Assembly (NCBI GenBank): GCA_025462985.1
Contig: JAOAPP010000664.1
Coordinates: 1-5,300, forward strand
Direction of reading: 5' to 3'
DNA length: 5,300 nt
Source: Bryobacterales bacterium
Lineage (GTDB): Bacteria; Acidobacteriota; Terriglobia; Bryobacterales; Bryobacteraceae
Part shown: in pieces, positions 1 through 5,300 of the stretch
Layout of the letters: the number at the start of each line of letters is the position of its first letter
How positions within the stretch are numbered: the first letter of the stretch is position 1
Position numbers and translations under genes: made by a program
Notes under the pieces: generated by a model
Databases searched by the model: none
Seen by the model: the letters and a program-made list of their open reading frames with translations, nothing else
What the model was told of the DNA's origin: nothing

Positions 1-33
1 CTTGACCTCTGCCGTAGATGCGGTAAAGTGAGT

Positions 34-39
34 GAAGGA
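34..39 (+). promoter_or_regulatory. Ribosome binding site for the TTG-start small gene
   Basis: GAAGGA lies 5 bases upstream of the TTG at 45. No ATG start lies nearby in this frame, so this purine-rich site is the main reason for choosing the TTG. It is a direct sequence observation; use of the site is inferred. Confidence 0.55.
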
Positions 40-44
40 ACACT

Positions 45-356
45 TTGGAAACCGCTCTCAAACATGCGAGATGGATAGCGCTTCTGGTTTGTGCGCTTTT
101 CCTAACCTCCGTCCTCGACAACATCCCGGACTGTCCGCAGCTGAATCCGAAGTGTTCAGCCATTTCGGTTCAGGCTGACGGTCATTTCGATCCCGGAGCA
201 GTCCCGGTTCCCGCTATCTCGCCAACATGGCGCATCGCGCCCGTTCAGGTGTCAACTGCAAGCGATCTGATCGCGGATGTGCTTGTTCCCACTCCCCGTT
301 CTCTTATCGTTAAATCGCTTTGTCAAGCGGCCAATACCTCTCCACCCTTGGTTTAG
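45..356 (+). CDS. Small membrane-anchored or exported protein of unknown function
   Basis: A 103-residue protein that I do not recognise. It starts at TTG, supported by GAAGGA five bases upstream. Residues 1-9 carry Lys and Arg, and residues 10-24 are hydrophobic (WIALLVCALFLTSVL), so it has either a signal peptide or a single N-terminal membrane anchor. A short acidic, Cys-containing stretch follows (DNIPDCP, about residues 25-31, with another Cys at 36). The remainder is rich in Pro, Val and Ser with no clear domain, and would lie outside the cytoplasm if the N-terminus is inserted. Small proteins of this shape occur near metal-efflux genes in Acidobacteriota, and a broken TolC gene lies 3.6 kb downstream, but that link is weak recollection. 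The same frame stays open for 24 codons after the TAG stop. Codon choice looks coding-like. Real gene: fairly likely; function: unknown. Confidence 0.6.
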   Translation: METALKHARWIALLVCALFLTSVLDNIPDCPQLNPKCSAISVQADGHFDPGAVPVPAISPTWRIAPVQVSTASDLIADVLVPTPRSLIVKSLCQAANTSPPLV

Positions 357-464
357 TTCGTCTATTTGGCCTTTAACCTGGCGAACCTGCTCGCCCGTGC
401 CGACCTCTGCTCTGTCGCCTTTGCAAACTGACGCAGCCAGATTAGCACCGCGTCTCGCATCCAG

Positions 465-506
465 GTCGCCCTCTGAGCCTCAGGTTTTGAGGGGCGACGG
501 TTCGCC
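465..506 (+). promoter_or_regulatory. Overlapping inverted repeats in the leader of the radical SAM gene
   Basis: GTCGCCC at 465-471 pairs with GGGCGAC at 492-498. With a one-base bulge at 491 the stem extends by two more pairs (472-473 with 489-490), leaving a 15-base loop. The right arm also takes part in a second hairpin, GGCGA (493-497) with TCGCC (502-506) around a 4-base loop, so the two structures exclude each other. They lie 42-84 bases before the ATG at 549, in a gene-free stretch (357-548). No T-run follows, so this is not a standard terminator. It could be a leader structure or a protein-binding dyad; no known riboswitch is recognised. Confidence 0.35.
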
Positions 507-516
507 AAAATATCAC
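487..516 (+). promoter_or_regulatory. Weak candidate promoter upstream of the radical SAM gene
   Basis: TTGAGG (487-492) and TATCAC (511-516) each match the sigma-70 consensus hexamers at four of six positions, with an 18-base spacer. The predicted start would fall near 523, upstream of the ribosome binding site at 534-539. The dyad GGCGA/TCGCC lies inside the spacer, a position where repressors or spacer-distorting activators bind in known systems. The hexamer matches are poor and many chance matches of this quality are expected, so confidence is low. Confidence 0.2.
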
Positions 517-548
517 GGAACTGATTAGAAAACGAAGGGTGTAAATCA

Positions 549-2090
549 ATGACCGTACATCTGGTCAATCCGAGTGATCTCTCTTTTGGCACCGCGGTAA
601 TCACCCCGCGGTGGCTTTATGTGTTGGCGGCCGCCACGCCGAGTTCGTTTGGCGATCCTAACATCGTCGATGAAACGCTGGAACAGATAGATGCTTCCTG
701 CGTTCTGCCCGGCGACATTGTAGGGATTGGTATTCACACCGGCAACGCACTAAGAGGCTATGAAGTGGGTCGAATCGCCCGCGAAAAGGGCGCGTGGATT
801 GTATTCGGGGGGATTCATGCCAGCTTGTATCCCGAAGAAGCTTTTGAGTTGGGTGGCGCTCATTCTGTAGTCAAAGGCGACGGAGATGTGGTCTGGGCGG
901 AAGCCCTGCGGGACTGTGTCGGAAACGGCCCGCAGCGGCTATACGAAGGCGGCCGCATCGATGCACGCCATTTTCTGCCCGCAAGGTGGGATTTGATGCC
1001 GAGTGATAAATACATGTGGGCGTCTGTCCAGACCGTTCGCGGTTGTCCTAAGCATTGTTCGTTTTGTTCGGTCTGGCGCACCGACGGTCAGCGTCCGCGA
1101 CAACGCTCTTCGGATGGAGTCATCCAGGAAATCGTCGCGCTGCGACGAAAGGGTTTCCGCTTCATCGCCCTAGCCGATGACAACTTTTACCCGGTCACAG
1201 CAACTGATCTCGCCCTGGCTGAACGACAGAACAATCAGGCGAAGCTGCTCGAATTGAGGTCGATTCGAGCCGAGAGGTTTGCCCTCATGGATCGCTTGGC
1301 GGAACTGCCGGAAGACATGGTCTTCTTCACTCAGATCACCATGGAGGCCGCTGAAGACACGGAGTTCTTAGCAGCAATGAAAAAGGCCCGCATCAAAGGC
1401 GCTCTGGTGGGTATAGAGGCCGTCACTCCTGAAGGACTGAAAGCCGTGTTCAAGGAGTTCAATTGTTCAGGCGACCATCTGGTCAAACAGCTACAGCGAT
1501 TCCGCGAGCACGGTGTCCATGTGTTGGGATCCTTCATCTTTGGCCTTCCCACCGACAACCAGGACACGTTTGCGGCAACGGCAGCTTTAGCGGAGAAAGC
1601 TGGAATTACATTCGCGCAGTTTGTCATGCTCACGCCTTTTCCCGGCACCGTCGACTTTGAGCGCTGGGAAAAGAAACAAAACAGAAGCGCAGTGATTGTT
1701 GACGGTATCCCCGTCACTCGGTACTGGTTGATACCGCCTCAATCCAGGCCGAAAATGTTCATGTCTCATCCAAGTATGAGCTCGGAAGAGATCCGCGAGC
1801 GTACGCAGGAGGTTTGGGACCGCTTTTATAGTCTGACATCCATTTGGAAACGATCCGAGTGCGCCACCTCCCTTCGGAGCCGGCTAGCTTTTCTGTTCGT
1901 CTCTAAGCTTTATCGCCAAATGTATGCGAGAACCGGGATCTCCAGTGACAGCGCCCGCAGACACCGGGCGAATGTTTTAGCTCGTTGGCTCGCAAAGCCT
2001 TGTCTCCGCTTGTTTCAGGCGAAGCCGATGCCAAACCTGCAAGTGCCGCAAGCTTCATACTGCGCCCAAGAACCGTTTCAGGTGCTGTAA
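549..2090 (+). CDS. B12-binding-domain radical SAM protein
   Basis: This 513-residue protein is complete and in one frame. The ATG is preceded by GAAGGG (534-539) at a 9-base spacing. Residues 1 to about 140 form a cobalamin-binding-type Rossmann domain: VGIGIHTGNALRGY (58-71), WIVFGGIHASLYPEEA (83-98) and VVKGDGD (107-113) are typical of this class. The classical DxHxxG base-on motif is absent, which is common in the class. The radical SAM core follows, with the 4Fe-4S ligands Cys166, Cys170 and Cys173 in RGCPKHCSFC, and later GIEAVTPEGL (288-297), FIFGLPTDN (329-337) and LTPFPGT (361-367). The Arg-rich C-terminal region (about 430-500) resembles tails in homologues I recall. Class members include methylases and cyclases of lipids and pigments (HpnP, HpnJ, BchE); the substrate here cannot be told. 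The enzyme would be cytosolic and probably starts a transcription unit with the next two genes. Confidence 0.93.
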   Translation: MTVHLVNPSDLSFGTAVITPRWLYVLAAATPSSFGDPNIVDETLEQIDASCVLPGDIVGIGIHTGNALRGYEVGRIAREKGAWIVFGGIHASLYPEEAFELGGAHSVVKGDGDVVWAEALRDCVGNGPQRLYEGGRIDARHFLPARWDLMPSDKYMWASVQTVRGCPKHCSFCSVWRTDGQRPRQRSSDGVIQEIVALRRKGFRFIALADDNFYPVTATDLALAERQNNQAKLLELRSIRAERFALMDRLAELPEDMVFFTQITMEAAEDTEFLAAMKKARIKGALVGIEAVTPEGLKAVFKEFNCSGDHLVKQLQRFREHGVHVLGSFIFGLPTDNQDTFAATAALAEKAGITFAQFVMLTPFPGTVDFERWEKKQNRSAVIVDGIPVTRYWLIPPQSRPKMFMSHPSMSSEEIRERTQEVWDRFYSLTSIWKRSECATSLRSRLAFLFVSKLYRQMYARTGISSDSARRHRANVLARWLAKPCLRLFQAKPMPNLQVPQASYCAQEPFQVL

Positions 2091-2106
2091 CTCGAGCCAA
2101 CCCAAA

Positions 2107-2856
2107 TTGAAATCGGCTGTTCAAGTACATGGCGGTCGCCTCTACGCCTTGATTAATCTGTTGAGATACAGCGGGCTCAGCCTCGCGTTCCTCATGATAA
2201 TAGTGAACCTGACACCTCGGCTCGAAGGAGCCACGAATCTTAAACCAGAGGAAGTGATTTCGGGCATCGACAAGAGTCAACAAATTCGAGAAGAGAAGCT
2301 GGCCGGATACACAGCAATAGAACAGTACACAGTCTATAACAGCCACTTTGCCCAAACGGCTGAGCTGACGGCTAGGGTTCGCTACCAGAAGAGAATCGGC
2401 AAAAGATACGAAGTCTTATCGCGCAAGGGACCTCGCTTTCTGGAGGAACGGGTGCTCCGGCGCATCTTAAAGGAGGATGCCCAGCTCAGCCGGAATGCGG
2501 AAAGATCGCACACCCTTCTCACATCAAGCAACTATTCAATGAACGTAACGGGCACCCAAACGATGCGGGGAAAGCTGTGCTATGTCATCAGCATTCATCC
2601 GCGAAGTCGAGAGTTTTCGCTGATTGAGGGAACGGCTTGGGTCGATGTCAAAGATCTTTCGCTGCTCCGCATTGAAGGGAAGCCTGCCGCAAGCCCGTCT
2701 TTCTGGACCGGCCAACCACTAATTGAACGCGAATACACGATTATCGACGGGCTCTCTTTCCCGCACCACAGCCGAGCGACATCCAAGGGGTTTTTCGGTG
2801 GCAAATCACAGCTGGACATTAACTACAGTCAATACCTGGTAGCCCTCTCGCCTTAG
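2107..2856 (+). CDS. Secreted LolA-like (outer membrane lipoprotein-sorting type) protein
   Basis: A 249-residue protein whose start is uncertain. The TTG at 2107 lies 16 bases after the upstream stop but lacks a good ribosome binding site; TTG at 2149 or 2161 and ATG at 2194 are alternatives. Residues 20-36 (RYSGLSLAFLMIIVNLT) form a hydrophobic export signal or anchor. The mature part fits the LolA/RseB-like half-barrel family common in Acidobacteriota: AGYTAIEQYTV (67-77), a basic segment at 94-120, RGKLCYVISIHPR (154-166), GTAWVDVKDLSLLRIEGKPA (175-194), PSFW (197-200), and a final strand KSQLDINYSQY (233-243). Members bind lipid or lipoprotein acyl chains in a hydrophobic cavity in LolA and RseB; whether this one does is inference. 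It has no lipobox Cys and is probably periplasmic. It is likely co-transcribed with the radical SAM gene. Confidence 0.75.
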   Translation: MKSAVQVHGGRLYALINLLRYSGLSLAFLMIIVNLTPRLEGATNLKPEEVISGIDKSQQIREEKLAGYTAIEQYTVYNSHFAQTAELTARVRYQKRIGKRYEVLSRKGPRFLEERVLRRILKEDAQLSRNAERSHTLLTSSNYSMNVTGTQTMRGKLCYVISIHPRSREFSLIEGTAWVDVKDLSLLRIEGKPAASPSFWTGQPLIEREYTIIDGLSFPHHSRATSKGFFGGKSQLDINYSQYLVALSP

Positions 2857-2868
2857 AAGAGAGCTACC
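2838..2868 (+). other. Hairpin spanning the stop codon of the LolA-like gene
   Basis: GGTAGC (2838-2843) pairs with GCTACC (2863-2868). After one C-A mismatch (2844/2862), CTCT (2845-2848) pairs with AGAG (2858-2861), leaving a 9-base loop that contains the TAG stop (2854-2856). The stem is solid, but the bases after it (TTCAAGTCAG) are not a T-run, so it is not a canonical intrinsic terminator. It may stabilise the mRNA 3' end or damp read-through into the next gene. Confidence 0.4.
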
Positions 2869-2903
2869 TTCAAGTCAGATCATCATCCAGGAAGGATTTA
2901 ACA

Positions 2904-3920
2904 ATGAAAGTGGCAATCACAGCATCAGCCGCACTACTGCTCGGAACGTGCCTCGCACTTGCGTCTGAAACAGGTACTTTCGACCGCACTCTATCCGTTT
3001 CAGGACCAGTGGATCTCGACGTGAGAAGTGATCCTGGAGGAATTATCATCGCTTCCGGTTCTGCCCCGGTGGTCCGGGTGCATGCCGTCCTCAAGCCACT
3101 CTATGGCAGATTTGATTTGGATTTGGCGGAGGCCAACATTCGCGCTCTGGAACGGAATCCGCCAATTGAGCAGGTTGGTAATCGCGTTCGCATTGGGTAC
3201 GTAGCTGATCCGGCGTCGTTACGAGGGGTTAGTATGCGCCTGGAAGTTGAGACACCTCGCATGACGGAGGTTCACGCCCATACGGATTCCGGGGGAATCC
3301 GGCTAGACGGCATGAATGGACCAGTCAACACCGAGACGTCCTCTGGCCGATCAGATATCAGCAACGTTGCTTTGGAGGTTAGGGTCGCAAGTCATTCAGG
3401 AGCCATTGTCATTCGCAGCGCCGGTGGCTCTGTTTCAGCTCATAACGAATCCGGCGGTATCCAAATCGTGAGTGTCCACGGCCCAGTCGAGGCCCAGACC
3501 AACTCTGGCCGAATGGAGATCAGCGATGTGTCGGGAGAAGTTCGTTCACAAACGCATTCCGGGAGCATTAGCATTGACAACGCAAAAGGGACAGTCACTG
3601 CTCACAACACGTCCGGAAGTATAAACGCCTTTCAACTTACAGGGTCCGTCCATGCAGAAACGAAATCGGGTGCAATACGGATCACACAAACCAGACCAGC
3701 ACCGATCCGCGCTCTGACCGATTCCGGATCCATTCAGGTCGAGCTTGCCAGCCACGGTGGATATTCGATCGATGCGCAATCGGATTCTGGCAAAGTATCG
3801 GGTCCAGTCTCGGATGGTTTCAATCGGATCGCGGAAAACCACCGCCTGAAAGAACAAATCGGTGGTGGTGGTCCGCTCGTCGACTTAGATACTCATTCCT
3901 CCAAGATCAACATCAACTGA
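2904..3920 (+). CDS. Secreted DUF4097-like beta-repeat protein
   Basis: A 338-residue protein with a clear start: AGGAAGGA (2889-2896) lies 7 bases before the ATG. Residues 1-20 are a signal peptide (Lys2, then a hydrophobic core, ending CLALA-SE), so the protein is exported. Residues 25-60 contain FDRTLSVSGPVDLDV and GGIIIASGS, the usual opening of DUF4097 proteins in Acidobacteriota. From residue 129 a repeat starting with Ser-Gly recurs every 18 residues: SG falls at 129, 147, 165, 183, 201, 219, 237 and 255, then less regularly at 274 and 295. Short strands (I-x-I, V-x-A) between turns predict a beta-solenoid. The end, GGGGPLVDLDTHSSKININ, is also typical. The family has no firmly known biochemical role; an envelope or adhesin-like structural role is a guess. 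The gene is 47 bases after the LolA-like gene and probably in the same unit. Confidence 0.85.
   Translation: MKVAITASAALLLGTCLALASETGTFDRTLSVSGPVDLDVRSDPGGIIIASGSAPVVRVHAVLKPLYGRFDLDLAEANIRALERNPPIEQVGNRVRIGYVADPASLRGVSMRLEVETPRMTEVHAHTDSGGIRLDGMNGPVNTETSSGRSDISNVALEVRVASHSGAIVIRSAGGSVSAHNESGGIQIVSVHGPVEAQTNSGRMEISDVSGEVRSQTHSGSISIDNAKGTVTAHNTSGSINAFQLTGSVHAETKSGAIRITQTRPAPIRALTDSGSIQVELASHGGYSIDAQSDSGKVSGPVSDGFNRIAENHRLKEQIGGGGPLVDLDTHSSKININ
3288..3722 (+). repeat. In-gene tandem repeat: eight 18-19-residue beta-solenoid units
   Basis: Eight consecutive units begin with Ser-Gly. The first seven are exactly 18 codons (54 bases) and the eighth is 19. The consensus is roughly SGxIxIxxxxGxVxAxTx. 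Units 1-3 resemble units 4-6 more than they resemble each other (for example SGGI...GPV in 1 and 4, SGR..IS.V..EVR...H in 2 and 5, and AHN near the end of 3 and 6). By hand I count 28 identities in 54 residues between the two triads. The DNA has diverged, so this is old duplication rather than fresh slippage. Confidence 0.85.
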
Positions 3921-3969
3921 AACATTCGTCCGCCACGCACGCTATCACAACAACTGAGCGGAGTGGCCT

Positions 3970-4001
3970 TTGTCACACAAGATGACAATGTGAAGCATTG
4001 T
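3970..4001 (+). promoter_or_regulatory. Two mutually exclusive small hairpins before the TolC remnant
   Basis: TTGTCA (3970-3975) pairs with TGACAA (3983-3988) around a 7-base loop. ACAATG (3985-3990) pairs with CATTGT (3996-4001) around a 5-base loop. The shared bases 3985-3988 mean only one can form at a time, as in attenuators. The second hairpin covers the candidate starts at 3998 (TTG) and 4000 (GTG). Each stem is only six pairs, so chance is a real possibility, and any function would be vestigial given the broken gene downstream. Confidence 0.25.
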
Positions 4002-4825
4002 GGAGAAAATCCATTTTGTGCTTTATCTCCACTTGCTCTTTGCGTGGGTGCAGCCGGGCAGAGATCACAACCGGGGCGCACAGCCCCCATCAGGACCAGT
4101 CGCTGAAGTTCCGAAACCTAGACTTGCCCAACGCTGAACAGCTGCTATGGGAGCGGAATTTGAGCATTGTCGCCAATCGTTTCCAGTTAGATGCTGCCCA
4201 GCAAGCGCGCTTGATTACGGGATATAAACCGAATCCTTTCGTACTGGTTGGGCTTGAGCAGGTTCCGTTTCAGTCCCCAATCCCGATGCTGGCGCGAATC
4301 CGGTCATTACGGGCCAGTTCAACAAAACCTTCGAGCGTGGTGGGCGACGGAGTTTCCGCTCAGGCTGGTACCCGCCTTGCCGAGGCCCAGCGCCACCGCG
4401 ATCTTTGGGTAGGATTCGAATATCAGCGTGTCGGGAGCGATAATTCAGCAGGCATCATCGCACAGGTTCCGTTGTTCCTGTATAACAGTCAGAAAGCCGG
4501 GATCGCGCAAGCGGTTGCTCAAGAGCATGCGGCGGAAACTCAGTTGAAGCAAACGGAATTACAGGCGGTTACGGATGTACAAAAGGCCTTTCAGGGGTAC
4601 TTGGGCGCCCGCCAATTGCTCGATCTTAACCTAAAAGACAATCTGATACAACTTCAGAAACTGGTCGACATCGCGCAATTCAGCTATACACACGGAGCAA
4701 CAAGCCTGTTCAAACTTTTAGATGCGCGGCGAACTTTACGTCAGATCCAAACGGCTTACAGCCAAGCTCGTGAGAACTACCAATTGGCAATTGGACTAAG
4801 CCGTCGGAAGGTTCTTGGCCCATAG
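3998..4825 (+). pseudogene. TolC/CzcC-family outer membrane efflux protein, frameshifted and internally deleted
   Basis: The longest frame (TTG start, 275 residues) is a scarred TolC-family gene; intact members usually exceed 400 residues. N-terminal homology is LPNAEQLLWERNLSIVANRF (43-62) and GYKPNPFVLVGLEQVPF (75-91). C-terminal homology runs from RLAEAQRHRD (126-135) through VGFEYQRVGSDN, VPLFLYNSQKAGIAQA, the coiled-coil VQKAFQGYLGARQLL, and YTHGATSLFKLLDARRT (230-246). Between them the frame reads nonsense. The other frame at 4285-4359 reads DAGANPVITGQFNKTFERGG then RRSFR, the family's conserved ERGG(K/R)R region. The normal stretch between ERGGRR and RLAEAQ, about 150 residues, is missing (junction 4359-4373). 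The same other frame from GTG 4000 gives a better signal peptide (MEKIHFVLYLHLLFAWVQ) and a Pro-rich linker up to about 4117. Outer membrane efflux channel in origin; not functional as read. Confidence 0.8.
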
Positions 4826-5244
4826 ATGTTCCGCCACTATGCAGCGCACCGGTCGAAGCTTAGACATCTATCGTTTTGGCAGCGTAAGGTCACAAGTTTG
4901 CTGCTTGCCTCTGCCGAGCTTATGCCCGGTCGCCTGTTTGCGGGCTCTTTGAACTGCACCCTGACGAAAGTCGACCGAGATTTTGCCGCTCGACGGTATG
5001 GCGCGGCGGCGGCGCTGGATCCTCTTTGCGGACCTGTCCGCAATCGTCAAGGGTCTATCAAAAACTGGGCTTCACTTACTATTTCGCCGGTGCAGCAGAA
5101 AAAGCTTTAGAGGCGCTGCGCACAGCTAAGGCATGGAGGACCAGTGAACGCTACGTTCAGATCGCCGAGGCCGCTCATGGCGCAGGAGATCACTCCAAAG
5201 AACTAGACGAGGCACAAGAAGCGCTGAGGGTGGCCCAGGTTTAG
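4826..5244 (+). pseudogene. Tetratricopeptide-repeat protein gene, broken by a frameshift
   Basis: The ATG at 4826 follows directly on the TAG of the TolC remnant, suggesting past translational coupling. The first frame (to 5110) includes a possible export signal (KVTSLLLASA, residues 21-30) and a TPR helix B, DRDFAARRYGAAAALDP (50-66), with TPR consensus A20, Y24, A27 and P32 in place. After that it loses sense. The next frame, open over 5026-5244, carries VYQKLGFTYYFAGAAEKAL (from 5053) with L7, G8, Y11, G15 and A20, then L24 and A27, followed by a weaker repeat (YVQIAEAAHGAGDHSKELDE). The two halves together would make a small TPR protein. TPRs mediate protein-protein contacts; a partner cannot be named. 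The region before the first helix B does not read as a proper helix A, so there may be a second lesion upstream. Confidence 0.65.
5026..5043 (+). repeat. 18-base inverted repeat at the TPR frame break
   Basis: TTGCGGACCTGTCCGCAA has two perfect 8-base arms (5026-5033 and 5036-5043) around a CT spacer. It lies just after the codon for the last consensus Pro of one TPR (5021-5023) and just before the next TPR begins (5047). Removing 17 bases of this block joins the two halves in perfect TPR register. Confidence 0.75.
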
Positions 5245-5300
5245 TTGAAGGCTGAGAGGCGGCGGTGGCGGCCGCTTCGTTAGAATCGATTCGCCAAAAA

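Noticed and set aside
2..29. TTGACC and TAAAGT, 16 bases apart, resembling a sigma-70 promoter before the first gene
   Set aside because: The predicted transcription start (about 36) would fall inside the ribosome binding site at 34-39, leaving no usable leader, and the -10 match is only four of six.
501..510. TTCGCCAAAA repeated at the end of the window (5290-5299)
   Set aside because: Several 10-base coincidences are expected by chance in a window of this size, and neither copy has any matching flank, so it is not an attachment site or element end.
277..528. Plus-strand open frame of 83 codons overlapping the first small gene
   Set aside because: Pro/Ser/Arg-rich out-of-frame translation with no motif, overlapping a better-supported gene in another frame.
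362..604. Minus-strand open frame of 80 codons rich in Arg, Ala and Lys
   Set aside because: No recognisable domain, it overlaps the start of the radical SAM gene, and its composition is typical of antisense frames. A decayed gene there cannot be fully excluded.
1331..1717. Minus-strand open frame of 128 codons inside the radical SAM gene
   Set aside because: It lies wholly over conserved radical SAM sequence and shows no motif of its own; it is a shadow frame.
1903..2355. Minus-strand open frame of 150 codons across the junction of the radical SAM and LolA-like genes
   Set aside because: Both plus-strand genes have family-like motifs here; the minus translation has none and no good start site.
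5268..5275. GCGGCCGC palindrome near the end of the window
   Set aside because: An eight-base GC palindrome in a GC-rich stretch, with no partner or context suggesting a function.

Overview
The window looks like a piece of chromosome from a soil-type bacterium, most likely Acidobacteriota. This is inferred from the flavour of the proteins: a B12-binding radical SAM enzyme with a long Arg-rich tail, a secreted LolA-like protein, a DUF4097-type beta-repeat protein and a TolC/CzcC-type outer membrane protein. No rRNA or marker gene is present to confirm the phylum. All supported genes are on the + strand.

Layout. Positions 45-356 hold a small TTG-start protein with one hydrophobic N-terminal segment and a Cys-containing motif; I do not recognise its family. 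Positions 357-548 hold no convincing gene but contain overlapping inverted repeats that could form a leader structure or operator. Next come three intact genes: the radical SAM enzyme (549-2090), a LolA-like secreted protein (2107-2856, 16 bases later) and a DUF4097-like secreted protein with an exact 18-residue repeat (2904-3920, 47 bases later). The spacing suggests one transcription unit, although a hairpin over the stop codon of the second gene could modulate expression of the third.

The right third (about 3970-5244) is gene wreckage. Positions 3998-4825 are a TolC-family outer membrane efflux gene that has changed frame at least twice and lost roughly the middle of the protein. The family's ERGG motif is still readable, but only in another frame. 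It abuts 4826-5244, a tetratricopeptide-repeat (TPR) gene broken at about position 5030. An 18-base near-perfect palindrome (5026-5043) sits exactly at that break, and deleting 17 bases there restores a textbook TPR register. No feature is supported in 5245-5300.

How the parts may work together (inference): the LolA-like and DUF4097-like proteins both appear exported and may act in the envelope, and the radical SAM enzyme may modify a lipid or other metabolite. The efflux and TPR genes are no longer functional as read here. I see no phage, insertion sequence, CRISPR array, tRNA or rRNA. The points most worth checking are the palindrome-associated TPR break, the two-layer repeat in the DUF4097-like protein, and whether the three intact genes travel together in other genomes.
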